A stretch of DNA of 64,000 nucleotides from Collinsella tanakaei (GCF_016900375.1 NZ_JACJKB010000009.1:1-64000), one strand, 5' to 3'; positions 46,857 through 56,576 are shown, numbered from the stretch's first letter. Notes: generated from the letters alone by a model not told the origin. Numbers and translations: made by a program.

Positions 46857-46886
46857 GAGGGGATGGGGCTTCCGCCCCATCCCCTC
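46857..46886 (+). terminator. strong hairpin after gltD
   Basis: GAGGGGATGGGGC / GCCCCATCCCCTC, 13 bp with a 4-nt loop, 6 bp after the gltD stop. No T-run; still the most likely transcript end. Confidence 0.6.
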
Positions 46887-46904
46887 TCAGCAGCCCACGG
46901 CTGC

Positions 46905-46984
46905 CTGGTAAACCCCTTACCCAGTCGGTTGTGACGCTTTTCGGGCAAATCTGTCACAAACGACCGGGTAAGCTGTTTTACCAA
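46905..46984. repeat. long palindrome, TTTACCCGGTCGG family, second copy
   Basis: Arms at 46917-46935 and 46953-46971 match at 17 of 19 positions, with an outer pair TGGTAAA/TTTACCA. Same core as 1709-1766, and it also follows the 3' end of a gene. Confidence 0.65.
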
Positions 46985-47107
46985 GCCAGTGCGACGCGCC
47001 CAGGACCTCGGCCAAGCATTCCCGCCGCTTGGCCGCCCTGCACGATGCCCAATCCCCGACCAGGTTCACGCCTGCCTCGGTCTCACGCACCAGCCCCGAG
47101 GGCTCGG

Positions 47108-47301
47108 GTGGACAAATTGCCCAGATATGTACTTATTCGCAAGGTCCCGGCGCCATTCTGGGCATCGCCTTGATAGAACAGCCCTTTGAGCAGGCACCGG
47201 ATAACATAATATGTATTGCATAAGCGCTCCAGAGTAGCACGCTTCGCGGAAATCGCTCGTGGGTGCCACCCGTTTAATACATATCTGGGGGATTTGTCCA
47301 C
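47108..47301. repeat. 194-bp element with GTGGACAAA / TTTGTCCAC ends, second copy
   Basis: Left end GTGGACAAATTGCCCAGATATGTAC, nearly the same as the inverted right end of the element at 6763-6969; right end ATACATATCTGGG then TTTGTCCAC. GGCTCGG and CCGAGCC just outside extend the inverted match. It lies upstream of metF, where its ATATGT boxes could affect the promoter. Confidence 0.55.
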
Positions 47302-47458
47302 GTAGCCGAGCCAGACACCATCTATTGACCCACTTGCCGCAGCATCCTGCCCGCTCATCCCGTGAACAACGCGTTACGGCATGGGCGGCGCGCCGCCCCC
47401 TGCTGCGCGCGGTGTATGATTCCCCCACAGCACATCATGCGATACGAGGGGAAACGCC

Positions 47459-48334
47459 ATGAGAGTCGACCAAATCTTCGCCGATGCGAAAGCCGCCGGA
47501 ACCCAGCCCGTCTCGTTCGAGATGTTCCCTCCCAAAGGCGAGCTCACGCTCGAGCGCGCCCGCGAGGTCGCGGGGGGCTTCGCGCCGCTTTCCCCCGATT
47601 TCATCAGCGTCACGTACTCCGCGGGCGGATCGGGCAACTCCGGCGCCACGGCAAAGATCGCCCAGATGATCTCGACCGAGCTCGGCATCTCCTCCGTGGC
47701 GCACCTCACCTGCATCTCGCTCACGCGCGAGACGCTCGCTGAGAAGATCCTCGAGTTCATGGATGCCGGCATCGAGAACGTGCTGGCGCTTCGCGGCGAC
47801 CTGCCCGCCGGCATGAGCGAGGCCGAGGCGGAAGACATCGCCTTCCCTTACGCCAAGGACCTCGTGCCCGCGCTCATCGACGCCGGCTTCTGCGTGGGCG
47901 GCGCCGCCTACCCCGAGGGGCATCTCACCTGCGACGATCTGCCGACCTCCGTCAAGCACCTGCGCCAGAAGCAGGATGCGGGCGCGAGCTTCCTCGTGAC
48001 GCAGCTCTTCTTTGACAACGAGTACTTCTACCGCTTCCGCGAGCTTGCCGACGCGGCGGGCATCACCATCCCCATCACGGCGGGCATCATGCCCTTCACG
48101 AGCAAGCAGCAAATCACGCGCATGGTGTTCACCTGCGCCGCGTCGCTGCCCGCCCCGGTCATCAAGATCCTCGCCCGCTACGAGGACGACCCCGAGAGCC
48201 TGCGTGCCGCGGGCATCGAGTATGCCTGCCGCCAGCTGGAAGACCTGCAGAGCCACGGCGTCGACGGCCTGCACGTGTACACGATGAACCGCGCCGATGT
48301 GGCCGAGGCCGCCATGAGCGCGCTGCGCGCCTAA
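47459..48334 (+). CDS. metF: methylenetetrahydrofolate reductase
   Basis: A 291-residue TIM-barrel flavoprotein that makes methyl-THF for methionine synthesis. VSFEMFPPKGELTLERA is the N-terminal signature with the active-site glutamate; FISVTYSAGGSGNSGA, LALRGDLPAG and FLVTQLFFDNEYFYRF follow. Start ATG 47459, with GAGGGGAA upstream. First gene of a methionine operon; no SAM or cobalamin riboswitch is seen before it. Confidence 0.96.
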   Translation: MRVDQIFADAKAAGTQPVSFEMFPPKGELTLERAREVAGGFAPLSPDFISVTYSAGGSGNSGATAKIAQMISTELGISSVAHLTCISLTRETLAEKILEFMDAGIENVLALRGDLPAGMSEAEAEDIAFPYAKDLVPALIDAGFCVGGAAYPEGHLTCDDLPTSVKHLRQKQDAGASFLVTQLFFDNEYFYRFRELADAAGITIPITAGIMPFTSKQQITRMVFTCAASLPAPVIKILARYEDDPESLRAAGIEYACRQLEDLQSHGVDGLHVYTMNRADVAEAAMSALRA

Positions 48335-48354
48335 CGGCGGAGAGCTCCGATTCC

Positions 48355-49119
48355 ATGGCAGAAGCCGTTCCCGCCGCACCTGAGCACCTTGCATCGCCGA
48401 CCCTCTACCGGCCGGACGCGTCCGCCTGCCCGCACATCGACCGCGGGGAGGTCCTGCGCTACCTCGGCTATACGGGGCAGGATATCGATGGGGAGCTGGC
48501 GGCTCGCATCGAGCTCATCGAATGCAACCTCGAGCACGACATAGCCCCGCGCGGCATCTGGCGAGCGTTTCCCGTGGACGCACGCGGGATCGACGCGTCG
48601 GGCAATCCGTGCATCCGCCTTGTAGGCACGACGGTCGAGCTGCAGGGCCGCGACATCTTCCGGCATCTGAAAGATTCGACATCCTGCGTGCTTCTGGCCT
48701 GCACGCTTGGCATGGAAAGCGAGCGACGCCTGCACGCCCTGGGCGGCCAGAGCCCGCTTGAAGCCACGGTGCTCGACGCCGCGGCCTCTGCCTATGTCGA
48801 AGCCGCCGTCGACCAGATGGATGCCGCCATCGGGCGGGCAGCGCGAGAATCCGGCCTTTCGCGCAACAGGCGCTTCTCCTGCGGGTACGGCGACTGTCCC
48901 ATCGAGGCGCAGGACGCCATCGTGGCCGCTCTCGACGCGACTCGCCGCATCGGCCTCACCGTCACGCCGACGCACCTGCTGCTCCCCTCCAAGAGCGTCA
49001 CCGCGATGATTGGGCTGTTCGAGGGCATGGAGCCCGCAGCCGATGCGCGCCCCAGCTGCGCTAACTGCCGTGTAGCCGGTGCCTGTGCCTTCCGTGAGCG
49101 CGGTACCACCTGCTACTGA
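48355..49119 (+). CDS. MetH reactivation-domain-like protein
   Basis: A 254-residue protein resembling the S-adenosylmethionine-binding activation domain of cobalamin-dependent methionine synthase, found here as a separate gene. RRFSCGYGDCPIEAQDAIVAAL and LLLPSKSVTAMIGLFEG are the corresponding stretches of activation domains. The C-terminus has Cys-rich SCANCRVAGACAFRERGTTCY. It lies between metF and a metH that lacks this domain, so it most likely repairs cob(II)alamin on MetH. Start ATG 48355, 20 bp after metF. Confidence 0.9.
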   Translation: MAEAVPAAPEHLASPTLYRPDASACPHIDRGEVLRYLGYTGQDIDGELAARIELIECNLEHDIAPRGIWRAFPVDARGIDASGNPCIRLVGTTVELQGRDIFRHLKDSTSCVLLACTLGMESERRLHALGGQSPLEATVLDAAASAYVEAAVDQMDAAIGRAARESGLSRNRRFSCGYGDCPIEAQDAIVAALDATRRIGLTVTPTHLLLPSKSVTAMIGLFEGMEPAADARPSCANCRVAGACAFRERGTTCY

Positions 49120-49191
49120 TGCGGACAGGTGCGCTCCCCCGTTATGTCATACTGGCACCAAGCTGCCGACAAGCAATCGTAAGGACCCCCA

Positions 49192-51642
49192 ATGACCGCA
49201 TGCACGCCCCGCACGCTCGACACCCTGCGCATCGCCGACGACGACCTGCGCGCCGTCCTTGAAGGACGGCGCCACCTGCTGTTCGACGGCGGCATGGGCA
49301 CCATGCTGCAGGCGGCGGGCCTTGTCGCCGGCGAGCTGCCGGAACTGCTGAACCTCACGAACCCCGACGAGATCACCGCCGTTCACGCCGCCTACGTCGA
49401 AGCGGGCTCCGAGGTCGTGACCACCAACACCTTCGGCGCCAATGCGCGCAAGCTGGGCGACGCCGCCACCGTAGAGGAGATCTTCGACGCCGCCGCGCGC
49501 TGCGCCCGCGCCTCGGGGGCCCGCTATGTCGCCGGCGATATCGGCCCGCTCGGGGCCCTCTTGCGCCCCATGGGCACGCTCACCTTCGACGAGGCCTACG
49601 AGCTGTTCGCCCAGGAGGTGCGCGCCGCGGCCAGCGCGGGCGTGGACCTCCTGGTCATCGAGACGATGACCGACCTCGCCGAGATCAAGGCGGCGGTGCT
49701 CGCCGCCAAGGAGAATTCCGACCTGCCGATCTTCGCCACCATGACCTTCGAGGAGGACGGCCGCACGTTCTTGGGCACCTCGCCCGAGGTCGCCGCCGTC
49801 ACGCTCGACGCACTGGGCGCCGATGTCGTGGGCATCAACTGCTCCTTGGGCCCCGCCGAGCTCCGCCCGTTCGCGGCGCGCATGGTCGCGCAGACCGCCA
49901 AGCCCGTTATGGTGCAGGCAAACGCCGGTCTGCCGCATGTGGAGGACGGCCGCACGGTCTACGACATCGACCCGGCATCGTACGCCGAGGCTGTGGCCGG
50001 GATGGTCGCCGACGGCGTCGGCGTCATCGGCGGCTGCTGCGGCACGAACCCCGACTACATCCGCCTGCTCGCGGACATCGTGGCGGATCGCACGCCCCAC
50101 CCGCACCTGCCCACCCCCGCGCTCACCGTCACGAGCGCCCAGCGCCTGGTGAGCCTGCCCGCGCAGGGCCACGCCATCGCCGTGGTCGGCGAGCGCATCA
50201 ACCCCACGGGCAAGAAGCGGCTGCAGGCGGCGCTGCGCGACGGTGACATCGACTACGTGGTCGGCCAGGGTATCAGCCAACAGGAGCAGGGCGCCGACAT
50301 CCTCGACGTCAACGTCGGCCTGCCCGGCATCGACGAGGCCGACATGCTCTGCCGCGTGTGCGAGCAGCTGCAGGCGAGCACGCTTTTGCCGCTGCAGATC
50401 GACTCGACAGACCCCGTGGCCATCGAGGCCGCCGTGCGCCGCTACGCCGGTAAGCCCATCATCAACTCCGTAAACGGCAAGCAGGAGAGCCTGGACGCCA
50501 TCCTGCCCATCGCCGCGCGCTACGGCGCGAACGTCATCGGCCTCACGCTCGACGAGCGCGGCATTCCCGCCACGGCGGACGAGCGCTTCGCCATCGCCGA
50601 GCGCATCGTGGGCGAGGCCGCGCGCTACGGCATCGGACCCGAGCGCATCCTGATCGACTGCCTCGTCATGACCGCCTCGACCAACCAGGATCAGGCGCTC
50701 GAGATCCTGCGCGCCGTGACGATGTGCCGCGAGCGCCTGGGCGTGAAATGCGCGCTCGGCGTCTCGAACATCAGCTTCGGCCTGCCCGCGCGCGAGGTGC
50801 TGAACGCGGCGTTTCTGGCGGCCGCCTTCGGCGCCGGCCTGGACGCGCCCATCATGAACCCGGGATCCGCGCGCTATATGGATGTGGTGCGCAGCTTCCG
50901 CGTGCTCAACGGAGAGGACGCCGGTTCCGCCGCCTATATCGAGCACTTTGCCGGATGGACCGACCCCTACAAGGGCGGAGCGGCGCCGGCAGCCGGAGCG
51001 TCGGCTGCCCCCGTGCTCGACGACGTCACCGACCCCATCCGCAGGCTGATCCTTTCGGGCCGCAAGGGCGAGATGGCCGCCGTCACCGAACAGCTGCTCG
51101 CCACCTGCGATGCGATGGAGCTCATCAACGGACACTTCATCCCCGCGCTCGACGAGGTGGGCGAGCTGTTCGACCGCGGCACGTACTTCCTGCCGCAGCT
51201 CATGGCATCCGCCGAGGCGGCCCGCGTGGGCTTCGACACCATCCGGCGCCTCATGCCCGCAAGCGATATCGCCTCCAAGGGGAGCATCTGCCTGGCCACC
51301 GTGAAGGGCGACATCCACGACATCGGCAAGAACATCGTGAAGATGCTGCTCGACAACTATGGCTACACCGTGTTCGACCTCGGACGCGATGTGGACCCGC
51401 AGGTCATCCTCGACGAGGTCCTTGCCCGTGATGTGCGCCTGGTGGGACTCTCGGCACTCATGACCACGACGGTGCCGGCCATGGAGGCGACCATCGAGCT
51501 TCTGCACGCGCAGGCGCCGAACGTGAAAGTCATCGTGGGCGGAGCCGTGCTCACCCCCGAATACGCCGAGCAGATCGGAGCGGATTTCTACGCCAAGGAC
51601 GCCGCCGAGGCGGCCCGCATCGCCGAGGAGGTCTTCGGGTAG
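49192..51642 (+). CDS. metH: cobalamin-dependent methionine synthase, without reactivation domain
   Basis: An 816-residue MetH with three of the usual four modules. Homocysteine-binding barrel (about 20-300, with zinc cysteines in GINCSLGP and GGCCGTNP), pterin-binding barrel (about 320-590) and a B12 cap plus Rossmann domain (from about 620, with DIHDIGKNIV giving the cobalt-ligand His). The protein ends at the B12 domain, near residue 816 against about 1,200 for E. coli MetH. The missing activation domain is encoded by the preceding gene. Confidence 0.96.
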   Translation: MTACTPRTLDTLRIADDDLRAVLEGRRHLLFDGGMGTMLQAAGLVAGELPELLNLTNPDEITAVHAAYVEAGSEVVTTNTFGANARKLGDAATVEEIFDAAARCARASGARYVAGDIGPLGALLRPMGTLTFDEAYELFAQEVRAAASAGVDLLVIETMTDLAEIKAAVLAAKENSDLPIFATMTFEEDGRTFLGTSPEVAAVTLDALGADVVGINCSLGPAELRPFAARMVAQTAKPVMVQANAGLPHVEDGRTVYDIDPASYAEAVAGMVADGVGVIGGCCGTNPDYIRLLADIVADRTPHPHLPTPALTVTSAQRLVSLPAQGHAIAVVGERINPTGKKRLQAALRDGDIDYVVGQGISQQEQGADILDVNVGLPGIDEADMLCRVCEQLQASTLLPLQIDSTDPVAIEAAVRRYAGKPIINSVNGKQESLDAILPIAARYGANVIGLTLDERGIPATADERFAIAERIVGEAARYGIGPERILIDCLVMTASTNQDQALEILRAVTMCRERLGVKCALGVSNISFGLPAREVLNAAFLAAAFGAGLDAPIMNPGSARYMDVVRSFRVLNGEDAGSAAYIEHFAGWTDPYKGGAAPAAGASAAPVLDDVTDPIRRLILSGRKGEMAAVTEQLLATCDAMELINGHFIPALDEVGELFDRGTYFLPQLMASAEAARVGFDTIRRLMPASDIASKGSICLATVKGDIHDIGKNIVKMLLDNYGYTVFDLGRDVDPQVILDEVLARDVRLVGLSALMTTTVPAMEATIELLHAQAPNVKVIVGGAVLTPEYAEQIGADFYAKDAAEAARIAEEVFG

Positions 51643-51660
51643 GCCAGAGCGCAGCGAACG

Positions 51661-53301
51661 CTACCGGATGCGCCTCAGAACCCCAAGGCCAATCTTCCGC
51701 CAACCGATTGTGCCCGCGACCACGAACCAGGGCCCGAAGAGGAACAGGTAGCGCGCGCGGCACTCGAAGATGAGGAGGAAGGCGCTCATCATCAGAAGGG
51801 CGAGGCAGATCGCCGTCAGCCGCCGGTCGGCACGCCGCGCGATGCTTGCGGGCACGATGCCCACGAGCACCATGAACCAGATTACCTGGGCCGGCCATGC
51901 CCAGGGAACGACATCGTCCGGCGCCAGCTTGGCGGGCGTCACTTCCTCGTCGGGAATCCCGTACACCCAGCGGACGATCTCATTCTCGCCGAAAACGTCC
52001 TCGAAATACCAATCGCGCCAGGTGAAGGCGCCCTCGCCATAGGCCAGCATGGCCTTCTTCGCGAACAGTTCCCCGATACCGACAGGGCCGAGCTGCTCCA
52101 CGCGCTCCCACCAAGCCGACAGGTTTGCCGCGGCGCGCTCTTCGACGGTCGCGAAGCTCGAGGTGAACGCGAAGTCCTCGGGCGAATAGACCCCGTTGTA
52201 TTCCTCGTTGAAACCCATCATCAGATAGTGCGGGATGCCGACCGCCTTGCTCTCGTCCACCGTAAAGCGCGTCTGCCGCTCGACGAGACCGGCAGCACCC
52301 AAGGCGAGCGCCAGGGAGAGCACGGCACAGCCCACGAGGGGCAGTGTGCGCGACGCGAAACCACCCCGCCAGGCATCGGGCCGAACGGCTGCGGCATGGC
52401 GCCCCTTGAGGGGAGCATCCTCATCGCGGGGCACCAGGCGCGCAAGGGCGAGCAGGCCCTCGACGGCCACCGGAGCCGCGAGCGCGAACACCGCGGTCGG
52501 TTTGATGCAATAGCCGATGTACATGAAAAACGGCATGAGCAGCCACTGCGCCGCCCTGTTGTGCACAACGACGTACAGGAAGAGGACGAGCGTAGGGCAC
52601 AGCATGCCGTAGGCATCCGAATACGGCACCAGGATGTTGGGGTTCAGACCCAGCAGGACCCACGCCACCGTGAAGGCGCACATACCTGCCACGGGGCCTG
52701 CGAGCGCGCGTCCGATATAGGCGGACAGGCCGACGCTCGCCGCCACGCCGAGCGCTCCGATCACCGTGAACACCAGGTAGGAATCGACGCCCGCCTGCGA
52801 ACATAGACCGCCCACGAGCGAGAAGAAGCCCGCTAGAAACCATTGGTTGGGGTAGGTCGAGAAATAGGTCGACTGATCGGCATGATGCTCGAAATCGGTC
52901 AGCACGCCCACGTCCCAGCCGGTCTCGAACCGCGCGCCGAAGATGACGACCAGCTGGACAGCGACCAGAAGGGCGGTGCCGATCAGGGTCATCAGCAGAA
53001 AGGCCCTCGGCGAGGAGAGCAGGCGCGACAGGCGCTTCCGCGCGCCCAGCATGATGGCGAGCGCGATGACGCCGAGCACAACGGCCGCAGCCAAAAGCGC
53101 GAGGTCATAGGGTGCAAGCCCGTACTGCTGGTAATACGCCACCTGTCCGTTCACGAAAGCGAGCAGAACGATCACGATGGCGATGTAGGCGCCGAAGCCC
53201 ACCCGTCCGATTTCGGGAAGCGCCCGGAGGATGCGCGCGGCAAGCGGCCCCTCGCGCCGCTCGGGCCCGCATTGACCCTGCGCCATATGCTTGAATCCCA
53301 T
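51661..53301 (-). CDS. polytopic membrane glycosyltransferase (GT39/PMT-like)
   Basis: A 546-residue membrane protein with about twelve hydrophobic segments. DQSTYFSTYPNQWFLAGFF in the first large loop resembles the Asp-containing loop of dolichyl-phosphate mannosyltransferase-like and ArnT-like enzymes, which move sugars from lipid carriers to acceptors outside the cell. The C-terminal part returns to short hydrophobic stretches (YLFLFGPWFVVAG). Start ATG 53301, with GGGGA 8 nt upstream; ATG 53310 and a frame from 53334 are less likely. No neighbours belong to an obvious glycan cluster. Confidence 0.75.
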   Translation of the reverse strand: MGFKHMAQGQCGPERREGPLAARILRALPEIGRVGFGAYIAIVIVLLAFVNGQVAYYQQYGLAPYDLALLAAAVVLGVIALAIMLGARKRLSRLLSSPRAFLLMTLIGTALLVAVQLVVIFGARFETGWDVGVLTDFEHHADQSTYFSTYPNQWFLAGFFSLVGGLCSQAGVDSYLVFTVIGALGVAASVGLSAYIGRALAGPVAGMCAFTVAWVLLGLNPNILVPYSDAYGMLCPTLVLFLYVVVHNRAAQWLLMPFFMYIGYCIKPTAVFALAAPVAVEGLLALARLVPRDEDAPLKGRHAAAVRPDAWRGGFASRTLPLVGCAVLSLALALGAAGLVERQTRFTVDESKAVGIPHYLMMGFNEEYNGVYSPEDFAFTSSFATVEERAAANLSAWWERVEQLGPVGIGELFAKKAMLAYGEGAFTWRDWYFEDVFGENEIVRWVYGIPDEEVTPAKLAPDDVVPWAWPAQVIWFMVLVGIVPASIARRADRRLTAICLALLMMSAFLLIFECRARYLFLFGPWFVVAGTIGWRKIGLGVLRRIR

Positions 53302-53357
53302 AGTCGCCATCCCCGATTGCCCGCTATCGCACACGTCATTGTAACGAACCGTCTGCG

Positions 53358-53470
53358 CACGTGAAAGTTCGGGGACAGGTCCGAAACTTTCATGCCGCCG
53401 GAAGACGATTCGACACGTTGGGTTTCGCTTTGGCGTGAAAGTTTCGGACCTGTCCCCGAACTTTCACGTG
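53358..53470. repeat. inverted repeat with 35-bp perfect arms
   Basis: Arms 53358-53392 and 53436-53470 are perfect inverted copies around a 43-nt loop. Each arm contains TCGGGGACAGGTCCGAAAC, itself partly palindromic. It sits between the divergent glycosyltransferase and PFL genes, just 61 bp before the PFL start. Confidence 0.75.
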
Positions 53471-53530
53471 CCCAGGTGGTTCGCTAGAATGGGTGCAGCA
53501 ATAAGCATCCGCACGAACGAAGGAGCGCTC

Positions 53531-54895
53531 ATGGCGATTACGCCTGCTGAAATTGCTGAGACTCGGGACATGGTTTCCGAGCAGCACCTGGACATCCGTA
53601 CCATCACCATGGGCATCTCGCTCATGGGATGCGCCGACGAGAACCTCGACCGCATGTGCACCAAGGTCTACGACCGCATCACGAAGACGGCCGAGCAGCT
53701 GGTGCCCACCGCCACGGCGCTCGAGCGCGAGTACGGCATCCCCATCGTCAACAAGCGCGTGTCGGTCACGCCGGTGGCGCAGATCGCCGCCGCCTGCCCC
53801 GATGAGGATCTCACCCCGCTCGCGCACGCGCTCGACCGCGCTGCCGAGACTCTGGGCATCGACTACCTGGGCGGCTTCTCGGCGCTCGTGCACAAGGGCA
53901 TCGGCAACGGCGACCGCCGCCTCATCCAGAGCATCCCCGAGGCGCTCGCGCAGACGAGCCGCGTGTGCTCGAGCGTGAACGTGGCCAGCCTGCGCGCCGG
54001 CATCAACATGGACGCCGTTCTCATGGTCGCCCAGACCGTGCTCGACTCCGCTCGCCTCACGGCCGACCGCGACTCCGTGGGCGCCTCGAAGTTCGTCGTC
54101 TTCGCCAACATGGTCGAGGACTCCCCCTTCATGGCCGGCGCCACCCATGGCTCCGGCGAGGCCGACGCCGTCATCAACGTCGGCGTTTCCGGCCCCGGCG
54201 TCATGGCCGCCGCCCTCGAGCAGCTGCCCGAGTCCGCGAGCATGATGGATGTCGCCGAAAAGATCAAGCAGACCGCCTTCAAGATCACGCGCGCCGGTGA
54301 GCTCATGAGCCGCGAGGCCGCGCGCCGTCTTGGCGTGGAGAAGGGCATCGTCGACCTCTCGCTCGCCCCGACGCCCGCCATCGGCGACTCGGTGGCCCGC
54401 ATTCTCGAGATCATCGGCGTGGGCACCTGCGGCGGCCCCGGCACAACAGCCGCGCTCGCCCTGCTCAACGACTGCGTCAAGAAGGGCGGCGTCATGGCGA
54501 GCTCCAGCGTGGGCGGCCTGTCCGGCGCGTTCATCCCCGTGTCCGAGGACGCCGGCATGATCGATGCCGTCGAGGCCGGTGCGCTCACCCTCGAGAAGCT
54601 CGAGGCCATGACCTGCGTGTGCTCCGTGGGCCTGGACATGATCGCCATCCCCGGCGATACGAGCGTCGAGGCCATCGCCGGCATCATCGCCGACGAGATG
54701 GCCATCGGTGTCATCAACAACAAGACCACGGCGGTCCGCGTCATCCCGGCCATCGGCAAGGGTCTCGGCGAGTCCGTCGACTACGGCGGCCTGTTCGGGC
54801 GCGCGCCCATCATGCCGGTGAACCCCCATGCCGGCACCGTGTTCGCCCATCGCGGCGGACGCTTCCCGGCGCCGCTTAACTCGCTGAAGAACTAG
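53531..54895 (+). CDS. PFL family protein (UPF0210)
   Basis: A 454-residue protein of the UPF0210 (PFL, DUF711) family, similar to a pyruvate formate-lyase fold but of unknown reaction. Family stretches are [73 protein letters not shown] and [18 protein letters not shown]. These genes usually follow a small ACT-domain gene (UPF0237), which is not adjacent here. Start ATG 53531 after AGGAGCGCTC; the frame extends back into the inverted repeat. Confidence 0.93.
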   Translation: MAITPAEIAETRDMVSEQHLDIRTITMGISLMGCADENLDRMCTKVYDRITKTAEQLVPTATALEREYGIPIVNKRVSVTPVAQIAAACPDEDLTPLAHALDRAAETLGIDYLGGFSALVHKGIGNGDRRLIQSIPEALAQTSRVCSSVNVASLRAGINMDAVLMVAQTVLDSARLTADRDSVGASKFVVFANMVEDSPFMAGATHGSGEADAVINVGVSGPGVMAAALEQLPESASMMDVAEKIKQTAFKITRAGELMSREAARRLGVEKGIVDLSLAPTPAIGDSVARILEIIGVGTCGGPGTTAALALLNDCVKKGGVMASSSVGGLSGAFIPVSEDAGMIDAVEAGALTLEKLEAMTCVCSVGLDMIAIPGDTSVEAIAGIIADEMAIGVINNKTTAVRVIPAIGKGLGESVDYGGLFGRAPIMPVNPHAGTVFAHRGGRFPAPLNSLKN

Positions 54896-54910
54896 CGCTC
54901 GGGCCGACCG

Positions 54911-55019
54911 CGGGAGGGAGGCGCAAGGTCCGGCGCTCGGGCAGTCCTGCTCGCTCGAAGGCGCCACTGGCGCCTTCGGCTCGTGCGGAACTCGCGGCGG
55001 ACCTTGCGCCTCCCTCCCG
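54911..55019. repeat. nested inverted repeat
   Basis: Outer arms of 22 nt (54911-54932 and 54998-55019) are perfect; an inner hairpin GAAGGCGCC/GGCGCCTTC (54957-54977) sits in the middle. The whole could form a long cruciform. It follows the PFL gene by 16 bp. Confidence 0.7.
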
Positions 55020-55090
55020 CTACGGCGACGGCGTTGTTGCGGGGGCGCGGCGGCGGGATGCGTCCGCCGCGATGGGACGGCGGGGCCGGT

Positions 55091-55152
55091 ATGGGTACGG
55101 TTCTTGCTTGGTTTTAAATTGGTGCGCGGCGCTGGAGCGCCGCGCGTTTTTT
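55091..55152 (+). promoter_or_regulatory. short leader frame and terminator before the methyltransferase
   Basis: An eight-codon open frame (55091-55117, Met-Gly-Thr-Val-Leu-Ala-Trp-Phe-stop) is followed by GCGCGGCGC-TGGA-GCGCCGCGC (55124-55145) and TTTTTT (55147-55152). The layout resembles a leader-peptide attenuator, but the peptide is very short and the hairpin may simply end an upstream transcript. The methyltransferase starts 16 bp later. Confidence 0.5.
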
Positions 55153-55167
55153 ATAGGGGTGGGTGGG

Positions 55168-56025
55168 ATGCGCTCTTCGCTGTTGGAGACGGATTGGAAT
55201 GAGGAGTGGATGGCGCTGCAGGCTGAGCGGCGCGATCCGGACGATCCGGCGTTTTGGGATGCCCGGGCCCGGCATTTCAGGCCGCGGGAGACGCATCCGT
55301 ATGCGCAGGCGTTTTTGGAGCTGGCGGGTATCGAGGCGCACGAGTCGGTGCTCGACATGGGATGCGGGGCCGGCTCGCTTGCCATTCCGCTGGGGCAGGC
55401 AGGGCATCGTGTGGTAGCTGCCGACTTTTCGGACCGCATGCTTGAGGTGCTCGCTGAGAGCGCCGCCACGTATGGGGTCTCGGATCGTATCGAGGCCGTT
55501 CGGGTTGCCTGGGATGAAGACTGGGAACAGGCGGGTATCGGTGCGAAATCGGTCGACGTCGCGCTTGCGAGCCGGTCCATCGCCACCTCAAACCTCAAGG
55601 CTGCGCTCGCCAAGCTTACCGACGCGGCGCGTCGGCGCTGCTGCATCACGTTGATCGCCGGGGCAAGCCCGCGCTATGACGAGCACATCATGAATGCCAT
55701 CGGAGCATCGATCACGCACAGCCGCGATTACGTATACGCCTTCAATATCCTCATAGGCATGGGGCTGCGGCCCGAGGTCCGCTACATCGACTCGCCGCGT
55801 CGCGACACCTTCGATTCGCTCGAAGACGGCGTCGCCGACTTCTCCCGCATGCTCGAGGACGGCAACGAGAACAAGATCGACGAGCTCCGCTCCTATCTTG
55901 CCCGTCACATGGTCCCGAACCCCCATGCCGGAGAGCCGGGTTCGAAAGGACGTCCCCAGGGGCGCTATAGGCTCGACCACACCCGTCTGGTGCGCTGGGC
56001 GTTCATCTCGTGGGAGGCATGCTGA
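55168..56025 (+). CDS. class I SAM-dependent methyltransferase
   Basis: A 285-residue methyltransferase. VLDMGCGAGSLAIPLGQAG is motif I, VVAADFSDRMLEVL motif II and DVALASRSIATSNL motif IV. An N-terminal cap with WNEEW and DPAFWDARARHFRP is seen in methyltransferases linked to corrinoid or quinone-like substrates, but the target is unknown. Start ATG 55168 after GGGGTGGGTGGG; the frame extends back across a terminator and is not used there. Less GC-rich at its 5' end than the neighbours. Confidence 0.85.
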   Translation: MRSSLLETDWNEEWMALQAERRDPDDPAFWDARARHFRPRETHPYAQAFLELAGIEAHESVLDMGCGAGSLAIPLGQAGHRVVAADFSDRMLEVLAESAATYGVSDRIEAVRVAWDEDWEQAGIGAKSVDVALASRSIATSNLKAALAKLTDAARRRCCITLIAGASPRYDEHIMNAIGASITHSRDYVYAFNILIGMGLRPEVRYIDSPRRDTFDSLEDGVADFSRMLEDGNENKIDELRSYLARHMVPNPHAGEPGSKGRPQGRYRLDHTRLVRWAFISWEAC

Positions 56026-56191
56026 CGCCTCCTCCGCCTGCCGGCGGGAACCCGCCGTTCATCCCCCCATCGGGCACCCAACCGCGAATTCCGCGTGAAA
56101 ACCGAGGTGATTGACGGATAGGGTGGAATTGTTCGACCTGGTGCACTATCGTGTATCAGCTAGACCACAACGAAGAAAAGGATTTCCTCTC

Positions 56192-56491
56192 ATGGCACTT
56201 ACCGGCAAACAGGTTCGTCAGCTCCGCGCTCTCGCCCACCATCTGAACCCGATCATCCATATCGGCCGCAGCGGCGTCAGCGACGGCGTCGTCGAGCAGA
56301 CCGAGGAGTGCCTCGAGGCGCACGAGCTCGTTAAGTGCGCCGTCCAGGATGGCTGCGGCCTCGAGGCCCGCGACGCCGCGAACGCCCTCGCCGAGATGAC
56401 GGAGTCCGAGGTCGTTCAGGTCATCGGCCACCGCTTCACGCTCTACCGCGAGAGCTCGCGCACCGATATCGAGAAGATCAAGCTTTCCTAA
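56192..56491 (+). CDS. yhbY: YhbY family RNA-binding protein (CRM domain)
   Basis: A 99-residue CRM-domain protein that binds pre-50S ribosomal RNA. LTGKQVRQLRALAHHLNPIIHIGRSGVSDGVV is the full N-terminal signature, with GxxG-like IGRSG as RNA contact, and QVIGHRFTLYRES closes the fold. Start ATG 56192 after AAAAGGA. Confidence 0.95.
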   Translation: MALTGKQVRQLRALAHHLNPIIHIGRSGVSDGVVEQTEECLEAHELVKCAVQDGCGLEARDAANALAEMTESEVVQVIGHRFTLYRESSRTDIEKIKLS

Positions 56492-56509
56492 CCCGCCGAT
56501 TCGCCCCGC

Positions 56510-56547
56510 AATCCCCTCCCTCCGAAGCCGGAAGGAGGGGATTTTTC
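56510..56547 (+). terminator. rho-independent terminator of yhbY
   Basis: AATCCCCTCC and GGAGGGGATT form the stem, with TTTTT directly after; the convergent SARP gene ends 30 bp on. Confidence 0.85.
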
Positions 56548-56576
56548 GTATCGGGGTCCTGCCCGCCGTACCCCGT

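Noticed and set aside
46985-47458. SAM or cobalamin riboswitch before metF
   Set aside because: No conserved core of either class can be found; the region holds an inverted-repeat element instead.
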